Assembly (NCBI RefSeq): GCF_950295315.1
Contig: NC_080164.1
Span: 58,441,546 to 58,505,545, forward strand
Origin: Erinaceus europaeus
Taxonomy: Eukaryota > Chordata > Mammalia > Eulipotyphla > Erinaceidae
DNA: 64,000 nucleotides
Reading direction: 5' to 3'
Of the stretch, positions 9,817 through 20,062 are shown one piece after another. Numbering within the stretch: position 1 is the stretch's first letter; every line of letters starts with the position of its first letter. The position numbers were made by a program, and so were the translations under genes. The notes below the pieces were generated by a model, which worked only from the letters and a program-made list of their open reading frames with translations, did not search any database and was not told the DNA's origin.

Positions 9817-11196
9817 CTTAGAAGATCTGAAAGGGAAACTAAAAGCAGGACCTGATCAAATTGTAAGTAGGGCACCAAAGTAAAAACCAGCGGTGAGGGG
9901 TAGACATGTAGCTTCCTGGGCCAGTGGGGGGTGGGAGTGGGCGGGAGGGATGGGTCACAGTCCTTTGGTGGTGGGAATGGTGTTTATGTACACTCCTAGC
10001 AAAATGTAGACATATAAATCACTAGTTAATTAATACAAGAGGGGGAAATCAATTGTATGTCTCAAAGTTTCTCAAAATACAAACTGAATCTTTTTAATAT
10101 ATAGGCTATGTATTTGATATGCAGACTCTCTCAAAAGCCTAGACCAAGTAGATTAGAAGCTTCCAATAGCACAGCTATATACAAGATACTGGGTACTGTA
10201 CAGCAAACCATAACAAAGGGACTTTTCAAAGTTAACCCAATTAACAAATAATGTGATGATAATATTAACTATTGATTGTCTTTTTGAACCCTAAGACAGC
10301 AGGAACCTCACATCTCCACTATAGAGCCCCTACTTCCCCCAGTCCTGGAACCCTTGGATAGGGCCCACTTTCCCGTATGCATCTCCCAATCCAAACCAAA
10401 TAATATTGCATCCGCCGATCACAACCTAACCAAAGCAACGATTGCCATCTCAACATGCTTCACCTCAGACTGTATCCAGAGACTTCACGTGTGGAATGAC
10501 AACCCTTCAGCTTCATTACTCGGGTGAGACCTTTCCTTTAATAGTACACTCTAATTTCATCTCAGGTAGTTCACTTTCTAACAAAGTCCCATAACCTAGA
10601 TATACACCAGTTTCTGTGAGAGAGAGCTTATGTGCACACGTATCCATAAACTACTGCAAAATATATACCTGAAAGCAGGATTACACTAGAGTTTGCAGTG
10701 AGTACCTCCCTAACACTTCCTCTCCACTATTCCAAGCTTGGGATCCATGATTGCTCAACAATTTGTTTGGCTTCGTATGTTAACTCTCTTTTCAATCACC
10801 AGGTTCCAGATGCCACCAGGATGCTGGCTAGGCTTTCCTGGATTGAAGACCCCACCAATGTGTCCTGGAGCTCAGCTTCCCCAGAGACAGACCTTACTAG
10901 GGAAAGAGAGAGGCAGTCTGGGAGTATGGACCGACCAGTCAACGCCCATGTTCAGCGGGGAAGCAATTACAGAAGCCAGACCTTCTACCTTCTGCAACCC
11001 TCAAGACCCTGGGTCCATGCTCCCAGAGGGCTAGAGAATGGGAAGGCTATCATGGGAGGGGGTGGGTTATGGGGATTGGGTGGTGGGAATTGTGTGGAGT
11101 TGTACCCCTCCTACCTTATGCTTTTGTTCACTAATCCTTTCTTAAATAAAAAATTTAAAAATAAAAAAATAAAATAATAATATAATAAAAAAAAAA
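9817..11196 (+). other. LINE-1 3' UTR with G-rich tract and poly(A) signal
   Basis: The 3' UTR begins after INRS-stop and contains a G-rich tract near 9921-9985 (AGTGGGGGGTGGGAG, then GGGCGGGAGGGATGGG), a recurrent feature of mammalian L1 3' UTRs. It is the short form: AGTTTGCAGTGAG (10691-10703) runs directly into TACCTCCCTAACACTTCC, where older copies have about 0.8 kb more. AATAAA at 11145-11150 precedes the A-rich tail. Confidence 0.85.
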
Positions 11197-11300
11197 AGAA
11201 ATTTAATTCATTGTTTCACAGGTTTGGTCCCTAGTACTGCACATACCAGAACTAAAAAATACACACTGATTTATCTTTATCTCTCACAAAATAAAATGTA
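11197..11300 (+). mobile_element. Right half of the SINE interrupted by the full-length L1
   Basis: It begins with the downstream TSD AGAAATTTAATTCA and continues with TTTCACAGGTTTGGTCC, which contains a B-box-like segment, then CTAGTACTGCACATACCAG and a short T/C- and A-rich end. It joins logically to 3666-3720. Confidence 0.65.
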
Positions 11301-12606
11301 GTAAATATTCAAATATATTTCAAATGAAGAATGCTAGAACTGTTTACTGAAATCATCAAAATGCATAGACATTGTATGTCTCAGAGAGTTGAGTCTACAA
11401 AAATGAAAATTCTTTACTTCATGGGATTAACATTACTACAATTAAAAGACCTCCTTTTATTTAATTTGTCAAAGTGACTTTATGGTTTAGTTTAAGAAGA
11501 AATATAAGATTTTTTCTAGACTTAGGCTATGTCAGAAAAGAGAATAGTTCTATCTTGTTGAGCTTCCCAGAGGAGAAACTCCATAAATATTTATTGAGTT
11601 AAAAATAGTTAAAATTTTTGAAACATATTTTAACTAATGTTTGTAGCTAAATAAAATTAATGCACATAACATTTTAACTAATACATAAAACATATACTAC
11701 AGTTTCTATTTTATCTTTCATATAGAAACATATTATCCAAAATGATACAAGGAACATAGAACATTTGTAATTGCACTGTGTAGACAATTACAAATAAAAA
11801 CAATTTGTTTATAGGAATAGTCATTCATGGTTATTAATACTAGTGAAAAAAGTCCCTACCTAATGATAATAGAGTTGGAAAATTAATTATACAGAGTTCA
11901 TATGAAGAATGACATACAGTATTTTAATGTATTTTTGAATATTTAATAACTTTGATTCAGTTTATTCTGTCTATAAATTCTCATCATATAATGGTGAAAG
12001 AAAAGGCAAAATTCAAGAGTATAAACAAATCAAGGTCTGATTCTTAAAAATATATGGATTTGAGAAGCTCTGAAAAAAAATAAAGGAATCTATTACAGCA
12101 CCAACAGAAGTCATATCTGGACTGTAGAATTACTATTTTTAATCTTATGTACATATTTTAAATGTTTTATAAGGAGTTTATTGAATTGTTATAATAAGAA
12201 AAGACAGTTATCTGAAGGCTATTTTATTCAAGGCACTAGAACTAGGTTATAGAAAGTAAAAAATAAATTTGGCCTTAATTTTTGTTTTTGGTGTCTTCAA
12301 ATTTTAGTATATGCCAATTTCCATATGCTGCAAAATCCCAGGAAATATCTAATTTTCAATCTGTGGAATAAAAAAACCAACTATCCCCAAAAGTATTGTT
12401 TTCTACAGGTAACTTACACTATTCACTTGATATTCAAAACACCAAATTGGAAATACTTTTTTAATGTGAGCAATTCAAGATGATTTTAAAGTCACACTCT
12501 TTTTCCTTTTAATTTGTTAACAGTAAATATGAGAAAAAGTTTCATTAAAATTTAAAAGAAAGGAAAATGCCTATGATTCAAGCAGAAATATTTAAAAGTA
12601 GTAATC
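11301..12606. other. Unique AT-rich DNA, nothing recognised
   Basis: No SINE, L1 or gene signal is recognised. Very old repeats could be hidden by divergence. Confidence 0.5.
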
Positions 12607-12762
12607 AAGGGTAGGGGTAGGTAGCATAATGGTTATGCAAAGAGGCTCTCTTCCTTAAGCTCCAAAGTCCCAGGGTCAGTCCCCTGCACCACCATAAAAC
12701 AGAGCTAAGCAGTGCTCTGGTAAAAAAGAAAAAAAAAAAAAAAATAATAATAATAAAAGAAA
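12607..12762 (+). mobile_element. tRNA-derived SINE, third type
   Basis: GTAGGTAGCATAATGGTTATGCAAAGAGG is the tRNA-like head; GTCCCAGGGTCAGTCCCC has a B-box-like core; CACCACCATAAAACAGAGCTAAGCAGTGCTCTGG is followed directly by an A-rich tail. The absence of a long C/T-rich body sets it apart from the other SINE types here. Confidence 0.75.
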
Positions 12763-13150
12763 ACAACTTCTCAACAGCAGTACTACCAACATGATGGAAG
12801 TACTACTTATCAGTACAATGCTAAGAAAAGAAATTATATTTATAATGCCTTTTTATGTTCCCCTAATATTTTTTTAAAATAATGTCCAAGAATCAAAGCA
12901 AAAAAAAAAGGCTTCTCATGATTGTTTATTAACTTGCACATGATACCTTGCCATTGAAATATGAACTAAGTTGATCATTTCAGTCATTAAATCAAATCAT
13001 CTTTGAAAGATATCAATGCTAAAAAAAAGAGAACCTAAGAAAATTACCACCTGGTTCTGGAGCTTTGGGCATGATGAGAATGATTGAAATCATATGTTCT
13101 AAATCCTGGAGAAAAACAATAATAGTAATTAAAGTATGGGTAAACTTTCA
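12763..13150. other. Unique DNA, nothing recognised
   Basis: AT-rich sequence with A runs. No repeat family or gene is recognised. Confidence 0.45.
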
Positions 13151-13154
13151 TTTT

Positions 13155-13262
13155 TTAAAAGGTTTATTTATTTCTTTCTTTATTTGTTAATGAGAGAGGA
13201 CAGGGTAGGAAGACAAAACCAGATCATTACTCTGGCTCATGAGATGCTAGGGCTTCCAAGAT
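13155..13262 (-). mobile_element. SINE 3' part, minus strand
   Basis: TTATTTATTTCTTTCTTTATTTG is the reverse complement of an A/T tail, followed by complements of the segments seen in plus orientation at 38935-39015 (the ACCAGATCATTACTCTGG portion). The tRNA head is degraded or missing. Confidence 0.65.
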
Positions 13263-13282
13263 GGGTGACCTTTTAATAAAGC

Positions 13283-13283
13283 T

Positions 13284-13315
<32 letters not shown>

Positions 13316-13338
13316 TGTATGTCTGTGTGTGTCTGTGT
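13283..13338 (+). repeat. (TG)n microsatellite
   Basis: A TG run of about 32 bases, then an imperfect TGTC-interrupted run. A simple repeat. Confidence 0.95.
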
Positions 13339-13479
13339 AAGTATATCCTCATTTTGGAACTTCTAAACAAGTTTTGATGTCTATGAGCTCACTTTTGGAA
13401 GAATGAGCTTTATGAGTTATTTATTAATGAGTTTGGAGATTTAAGTAGGATCATGCATCATGAGTCATTTATTTTTAAT

Positions 13480-13700
13480 ATTTTATTATTACCTTTATTT
13501 TTTTATCGGATACAGCCAATACAGCCAGAAATTGAGAGGAAGGCAGAGACAGAGAGACAATTGCAGCACTGCTTCACCATTTGCAAAGCTTTCCCCCTAC
13601 AGGTGGGGACCAGGGAACACAGGTCCTTGCGCATTATAACATGCATTTAACCATGCACTTAACATGCACTTAACCTCATTAACATTATAACATGCACTTA
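13480..13700 (-). mobile_element. SINE, short-tail type, minus strand, with local triplication
   Basis: Complement of the tail, the CAGCCAGAAATTGAGAGG body, CACTGCTTCACCATTTGCAAAG and CTACAGGTGGGGACC, ending in the head at CATTATAACATGC. Around 13639-13700 the ACATGCACTTAAC motif occurs three times with small changes, suggesting local slippage at the SINE end. Confidence 0.8.
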
Positions 13701-13934
13701 ACCTTGCTCCTGAGTCTTTTACTTTTAATGTATAAGAGATAAAAGTGACTTTTGAAGCTCCCAACAAGGAAGCCTGAACCAGTGCTCTGGAGACTGACTC
13801 TCATGTATGCACTCCCATACATGGAACAATCAGCCCACAGAGGTAACAAATGATAGAAAGTCTAATTTTTATTTATCATAGGTCTGCAGTGTTTAAATGA
13901 AAACACAAATAATGTAATACATATATATATATTA

Positions 13935-14060
13935 TTTTCTCTTTATTTTTCTCAATCACTTTATTGGTGAGTTAACAATATAGTACAGCTGTGGACATAT
14001 AGGTACAATTTCTCATCTTCCCCTGATAAGTACCAGCAAAATATTCTTGCCCTTCTTGAA
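13935..14060 (-). repeat. Probable 3' end of an interspersed repeat, family not assigned
   Basis: A T-rich start then ATTGGTGAGTTAACAATATAG and GTACAATTTCTCATC. A similar but distinct layout recurs at 14318-14455. Both look like reverse-complemented 3' ends of a retroelement, but I cannot name the family. Confidence 0.4.
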
Positions 14061-14069
14061 AATATCATG

Positions 14070-14312
14070 CTGAAGGGTCAGAGAGATGCATCAACAGTAA
14101 AGTGCCTGGCTTAGGTCTGTGAAGCCCTGGGTTTGATCCCTGGAACCACATGAGAGCAGCAGGCAGCAAGGAATTTAATAGAAGCATCAGTGAAAACTTC
14201 ATGCAGATTGTGGAGCAGTGTTTTGTTCTCTCTGTCTCTCTCTCTCTCTCTTCCTCCTCTCTCTCTCTTTCACACACAAACACACACACACACACACACG
14301 GTTTTCTCTGTT
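14070..14312 (+). mobile_element. SINE ending in (CT)n and (CA)n
   Basis: The tRNA-like head is GTCAGAGAGATGCATCAACAG with a B-box-like GGTTTGATCCC near 14131. The body is CTGTGGAGCAGTG-like and the pyrimidine tail has expanded into CT and CA microsatellites. The tail is now simple repeat rather than A-rich. Confidence 0.7.
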
Positions 14313-14317
14313 TTTCC

Positions 14318-14455
14318 TCATTTTTTAATTTATTTATTGGAGGGTTAATGTTTTACAGTCGACAGTAAATATAATAGTTTGTACATGAATAACATTTCTC
14401 AGTTTTCCACATAACAATACAAACCCCACTAGGTACTCTGCCAACCTTTCCAGGA
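14318..14455 (-). repeat. Probable 3' end of an interspersed repeat, family not assigned
   Basis: TTAATTTATTTATTGGAGGG resembles a reverse-complemented tail, followed by TTAATGTTTTACAG and CATTTCTCAGTTTTCCAC. Related in layout to 13935-14060. No family name can be supported by eye. Confidence 0.4.
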
Positions 14456-14506
14456 CCTAAACTTGTTTTTGCTCATTTTAAAAATGGATTAAAAAAAAAG
14501 GGAGGG

Positions 14507-14580
14507 TCTCTCTCTCTCTCTCTCTCCATCTCTCTCCTCATCTCTCCCCATCTTTCTCCCATTTTTTTCTCTATATCTGC
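14507..14580 (+). repeat. Pyrimidine-rich (CT)n tract
   Basis: TCTC repeats with CCATCTCTC interruptions, probably the tail of a decayed SINE. Confidence 0.8.
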
Positions 14581-14731
14581 CATAATAAAAAATAATAATG
14601 GAAAAAAAGCAAGCTGGGCTATAGAGGTGGATAAGGGATCATGTGCATGCATAACAGTATGGTTTAGCCTTTTGCATCAAAATTAAAAAAAAATAATACT
14701 GGAGAAAATGTCTTTAAGAATATATTGAGTT

Positions 14732-15950
14732 CTCTGGACACAGTCTGAAGTGAAGCATGTTGAGGTGGCAATCGTTGCATTGATTAGGTTGCGATCGGCA
14801 GATGCAATAGTATTTGATATGGATTGGGAGAGGCATACAAGAAAGTGGGCCCTATCCAAGGGTTCCAGGACTGGGGGAAGTAGAGGCTCTATAGTGGAGA
14901 TGTGAGGTTCCTGCTGTCTTAGGGTTCAAAAAGACAATCGATAGTTAATGTTATCATCACATTATTTGGTAATTGGTTAACTTTGAAAAGTCCTTTTGTT
15001 AGGGTTTGCTGTACAGTACCCAGTTTCTTGTATATAGCTGTGCTATTGGTTGCTTCTGATCTACTTGGTCTAGGCTTTTGAGAGAGTCCGCATATCAAAT
15101 ACACAGCCTATATATTAAAAAGACTCAGTCTGTGTTTTAAAAAACTTTGAGACATACAATTAATTTTCCCCCTCTCATATTAATTATCTAGTGATTTATA
15201 TGACTACATTTTACTAGGAGTGTACATAAACACCATTCTCACCACCAAAAGACTGTGAACCATCCCTCCCACCCACTGCCACCCCCTCCTGGGGTGGGAG
15301 TGGAATGACAACCCTTCAACTTCAAAGGTGAGACCTTTCCTTTCATAGTATACTCTAATTCCATCCCAGGTGGTTCACTTTCTAACAAAGTCCCAGTTTC
15401 TGTGAGAGAGAGAGCATATGTTCACACTTATCCATAAACTACTGCAAAATATATACCTGAAAGCAGAAGTACACTAGAGTTTGCAGTGAGTACCCCCCCT
15501 AACACTTCTTCTCCACTATTCCAAGCTTTGGGTCCATGCTTGCTCAACAATTTGTTTGGCTTTGTATGTTAACTCTCTTTTTCAGTCACCAGGTTCCAGA
15601 TGTCATCAGGATGCCGGCCAGGCTTCCCTGGACTGAAGACCCCACCAATGTGTCCTGGAGCTCCGCTTCCCCAGAGACCCACCCTACTAGGGAAAGAGAG
15701 AGGCAGACTGGGAGTATGGACCAACCAGTCAACGCCCATGTTCAGCGGGGAAGCAATTACAGAAGCCAGACCTTCTACCTTCTGCAACCCACAATGACAC
15801 TGGGTCCATGCTCCCAGAGGGATAGAGAATGGGAAAGTTATTAGGGGACGGGGTGGGATATGGAGATTGGGTGGTGGGAATTGTGTGGAGTTGTACCCCT
15901 CCTACCCTATGCTTTTGTTAATTTATCCTTACTTAAATAAATAAATAAAA
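14732..15950 (+). mobile_element. Young LINE-1, 5'-truncated with inversion (twin priming)
   Basis: The first half (14732 to about 15290) is the reverse complement of the L1 3' UTR, equivalent to about 10482 back to 9925 of the full-length copy. The second half (about 15300-15950) is the same UTR in plus orientation, resuming at the equivalent of about 10493 and running to the tail. The whole unit is flanked by a perfect 16-base duplication AAGAATATATTGAGTT (14716-14731 and 15951-15966). This is the expected product of twin priming. The 3' UTR is of the short, young type. Confidence 0.93.
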
Positions 15951-15966
15951 AAGAATATATTGAGTT

Positions 15967-16950
15967 ATATGGTGCACTTATAATTTAGCAGTGCATGATT
16001 TGTAGTGATTTTCACCATATCTCTAAGACACTGCAATAAAGATATATATATATTTCTTTAGATCAATAATAATGGAAGAGCTCAGTAGTTTGCAAGATAG
16101 AACTAATCAGACCATGATTGGGACTAGAACCAGGGTCTTGAGAAATCTTTTCTAGTATTCATTCCATTAAATTAATAGGTTTTTCAAGGAAACAAGTCTC
16201 CAAATAAGACCCATTTTACTCTCCCTTGGGTAACTTTAATAAACTCGTGTAAAACAAACAACAAATTGGCTGTTCCCAAGCAGATGGTGCTGCTCAGCTA
16301 TGGTTAAGCAAGGAGGCCTCCAACATGCCAAAATCTCACAAACATCACTTACTTACTATTTTATCATGTTGGTACAAGCAGACAAGTCATATTTAGTGTC
16401 CTTATTATCATCATAGCATGACCCATAGTACTGCTGACAGTCCTGATGGATTGGACCAACTTGTGTGGATAAAAAAAATAATAATAATAAAAATAAAATA
16501 AAAAGGTGTGGCAGTGGTTAGGGACACAGTGCTGCCAACAAGTCCTGCCCCAAAGACAAAATTCCAAAATAAAATTAATGGAAAAAAGTAATGGGGGGGG
16601 GGGAGTAAATGGAGAGAACATCACTTGTGTGGTATATGGAAAATATATTTTAGCTGTACCATAAGATAATGATGTCTACACAATTTCATAGAATATGAAA
16701 ATTTCACTTTTATGAAAATTAAGTATTTTACATTATCCTAAATACTGGCTTTTCTGTTCTTTAGAATTAAGCAAAATAAATAAATAAATAAATAAATAAA
16801 ATGCAATTGCTTTCTTTTTGACCATGTTCTATATACATAGTCCTAAATCCTCAATATTCCTACATTTTAGTATTCTCTGATACATGTAAATATTACTATA
16901 TTTTCTATGTATTGAAATAGAGAAATCTGGAGAATATTGGTTCAGAGATT
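15967..16950. other. Unique DNA with small simple repeats
   Basis: Contains an AAT-rich stretch (16467-16500), a G run near 16593 and (AAAT)n near 16776-16800. Part of 16500-16590 may be a decayed SINE, but the match is too weak to call. Confidence 0.4.
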
Positions 16951-16954
16951 ACTC

Positions 16955-17157
16955 ACCATTGGGGATGGGTAGTGGCACATATGGTTGAGCATTCATATTA
17001 GAATGTGTCAGGGCTCACGTTCGAACTCCCAGTTCCCACCAAACTTGGGAAAAATTTTGCGAGTGGTAAAGCACTGCTGCGGTGTCTCTTTGTCTCTTCC
17101 CCTCTCTAACTCCCAGTACCTTCACAATTTCTGGCTACTTCTGACCAGTAAATAAAG

Positions 17158-17200
<43 letters not shown>
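16955..17200 (+). mobile_element. SINE with (AAT)n tail
   Basis: GGGTAGTGGCACATATGGTTGAGC is the tRNA-like head, CACGTTCGAACTCCC the B box, then AGTGGTAAAGCACTGCTGCGG and the C/T-rich body ending in CCAGTAAATAAAG. The tail has expanded into about 14 AAT units (17158-17200). Confidence 0.88.
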
Positions 17201-19545
17201 AAGAGATTGCCCATAAGTTCTTATATTGGTAGAACAATTCAGTGGGGGGGGCCTAGGATTATTAATGATACTAATTCAGTTACTAAGTGATTAAATACAA
17301 ACTTATTGAGCACCTACCACATGTCAAACAGAACTCTAGGTGCAGAGTTATAGCAAAGACTAAAATAAAGTGCTTAATCTCATGGGTCATCCATCTATTT
17401 GCAATAGGGAAATTTGGGCATGAAAACACACACAAGTAATGTACAGTGGTGGTAAGTACAAAGAACAAAAATATAGCAGCATAAAAATGGGTAATAACTG
17501 CATATAAGCCATTCCCCCCCCCCCCAATAAAAATAATGCAAAGGAGAGTGACTGCTAGAGGTGCTATCTGAACCAGGATCAGAAGGGAAAGACTTTTTGA
17601 GTGGACACTGGGTAGGAGTGTATTCAAGCAGCTGGAACAGAAAGTATCTCAAAGGAGGGATGCTCATGGTGGTTTAGAGAATGTCAAGGTCATACAGTGT
17701 AGTCAGAGAACTTGACAGCACTTGAGTTGCTTGAGAGAACAAATAAAAATGTGTTCGGGGACAAAATCAGATTATAGGAGAACTACACACTCAGTCAAAC
17801 CAGAGAAAGTTGTAATAAGACCCTGAGAAGCAAGTTAAACAAGACACTTCTCAACCCCTGGAATCCAAACAGCAGCATGTGAGCATCCTGGCAGCCCAGT
17901 TTAGACAGGCCTTTGCCTCTCCCTCCAGCTGTGCCAGCACTTCCCAATTAACCTTCTGAATCTACTCATCACTCAGACATCCACATCCACCTAGGTTACT
18001 GCCACACCTTTCCAAAGATCTGAAAGAAAGAATAGAATCCTCACACTGCTGGTCCATCATGAAATGAAGTCATCCCATAAGCAGGTCTGCTGCTGCATCT
18101 TCATTTTGTGTGTGATGAACTTAAAGATGCTAGCTTATTTGCAGTTTCCAAATAGGACAGGCTCTCTCAAGCCTTCAGACACATGGTTCATCTCTGCCCA
18201 CCCTGAGCCATGCCAATAGTTGTCTGACAAATTTTTCCTCATTCATCAAGCCCTATATTCAAAAAATTCCTCTAGGAAACACCCCCCACCTCAAATGCTT
18301 CTGAAAAATCAGTGCATTTTAACATAGTTCTTAACTACTCACCTCCTCCTGTTCTGCCTTGTCCTGTCCTATCCTATTCATCCAATTCTGGCCAAGTATT
18401 GTCAGAGTCCTAGGACTCAGGATATGGAGATAAATAAAATGCAGTGATAATCTAGGAGTATGTGTACTAGTCAGAGACATATCAAAATAACTTCACACTA
18501 CATTCTTATTATATAGCATGCTTTAAAATGAAGTGCTTTAGAAAAATGAACTTTCTTTTTCTTTTATGTTAAGGGAGGAACAGGTTGTCAGGTAAAGATG
18601 CAAAGAAGGATATTGTTTGAGTTGAATCTTGAAGGATCAATAGAAACTATTCACCAGGTGAATGAGAAAGAGCAGGGTTCATTCCAAAAGGAAACACTAA
18701 GAGTCAGGAGGCAGTGCCTGTCATCTGCAAGTAAGAGTAAACAGTTTAGGATGACAGAGCTCTGAGAGACTAGCCCCAGAGTAGACAGATGAAGCAAGTG
18801 ACAATAGGTTCTGAATGACCAAGAGTTACTGAGATGGCAAGGATCACTATCAGAGGTTTGAAAACTGGAAGGGACACCATCATATAATGATTTTTTATAG
18901 CTGGACAAGGTAAACAGATAAATGCTGTTGCAGATCTTACCCAAATTACACTGAATTTAAACTCCTCACAGTTTTGCTTTTAAATTTCATTTTCTTGATC
19001 CAAGAGAATTTGCAAGAGCATATTTTATTTATCTATTTCTTAAAATGTCATGATGGTATTTCTGTGTACATAATAGTCTTATTTCTGTGTATTTAAGAGT
19101 CTTTCAATGTTTGTTAAATGAAGTGAGTGAATGAGTGAATGAATGAGTGAAAACATTGAATAACTTATTTTTAGTCTAAGGTAAAGCAAATCCAGGAGTC
19201 AAGTTTCCGGAAACTGTGATGTCAGAATTATGTTGACATAATTTGTTTTTCACAATAATTCACTGTGGAATCCAGCACTCCACAGAATTAGTTTTTCAAA
19301 TAGCTGGAGTCTATTTCCTAATGTAAAAAAGAGAAAGAGGAAAAAAAGATGCAATTTTTTGAGATGTTTTTCTATTTTTATTTGTTTTACTTCCTTAAGT
19401 AGAAGCCACAGAATGTAAGTTTTTGGAAGTCCAAAAAAGATAATTCCTTAATGATTTAGAATAAAAACTAAAATTTGAGGTGGAGGAAATCAGCATGAGA
19501 GACCAGAGAGAAGTACAAAACTCCTGGAGGACAATGAAAGACTTC
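17201..19545. other. Unique DNA with probable ancient mammalian repeat
   Basis: Bases 17288-17380 (TTATTGAGCACCTACCACATG and following) resemble the widespread ancient repeat text beginning with ATTGAGCACCTACTATGTG, and 17580-17740 and 18570-18870 look like further parts of the same old element. I cannot assign the family. The rest has no recognisable content, and no coding frame is convincing. Confidence 0.4.
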
Positions 19546-19547
19546 AG

Positions 19548-19735
19548 TGGGGACCAGGCAGTTGGGGCACTTGGTTAAGCATATTACCAAGCTTTAGGAC
19601 TTGGGTTCAAGTCCTGTCTCCCAGCCTGCAGGGGATCTGATTCACCATTGGTGAAGCAGGTCTGCAGGTGTCTTTCTCTGCCTATCTCCCCCTCCAATCT
19701 CAATTTCTCTCTATCCTATCAAATAAAATAGAGAA
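19548..19735 (+). mobile_element. tRNA-derived SINE
   Basis: GGGGACCAGGCAGTTGGGGC head, GGGTTCAAGTCC B box, GGTGAAGCAGGTCTGCAGG and a C/T-rich body ending in CCTATCAAATAAAATAG. The following bases to about 19810 (GCTACCAGGAGCCATGGATTC) resemble the distal part seen in longer SINE copies at 32019-32080. Confidence 0.85.
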
Positions 19736-19852
19736 GGAAAAAAAAAAAAAGAGGGGATGGGGGGAAATGGCTACCAGGAGCCATGGATTCCTAGTACTGG
19801 CACTGAACCCTGCTAGCAATAAAATACAAACTTAACATACATGGCTTCAGTC

Positions 19853-20062
19853 AAGACGTCAGGTAGTGGTGCACCTAGTTGAGTGCACACATTACTATGC
19901 ACAAGGACCCAGGTTCAAGCTCCTGTCTCCACCTTCAGAGTCAGCTTCATAAGTGGTAAAACAGGGTTGCGGGTGTCTCTCTGTCTCTCTCCCTCTTAAT
20001 CTCTCCCCAATTCAGTTTCTCTCCATCTATATGAAAAATAAATACATTAATAAATATTTTTA
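19853..20062 (+). mobile_element. tRNA-derived SINE, short-tail type
   Basis: GTCAGGTAGTGGTGCACCTAG head, CAGGTTCAAGCTCC B box and a C/T-rich body, with AATAAATACATTAATAAATA as tail. Probable short direct repeats GGCTTC(A/T)GTCA lie at about 19844 and 20067. Confidence 0.85.

Larger units (their letters stand above)
3721..11196 (+). mobile_element. Full-length young LINE-1
   Basis: A 7.5 kb element complete from its 5' end to its A-rich tail. It has a 1,332-base 5' UTR, ORF1 (5053-5931), a 60-base spacer, ORF2 (5992-9816) and a 1.4 kb 3' UTR with AATAAA at 11145-11150. It is flanked by AGAAATTTAA(C/T)TCA at 3707-3720 and 11197-11210 (13 of 14 match). ORF1 is open and ORF2 has no frameshift, only three in-frame stops, so the insertion looks recent. 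It shares its 3' UTR type with the copies at 53616-57527, 14732-15950 and 24025-24235. As ORF2 now stands it cannot make a full-length protein, so this copy should not be autonomous. Confidence 0.97.

Noticed and set aside
10698..11177. 159-codon frame in the L1 3' UTR, also at 57065 and 15536
   Set aside because: It recurs because the repeat recurs. It is not conserved in the long-UTR copies and lies after the ORF2 stop, so no evidence supports translation.
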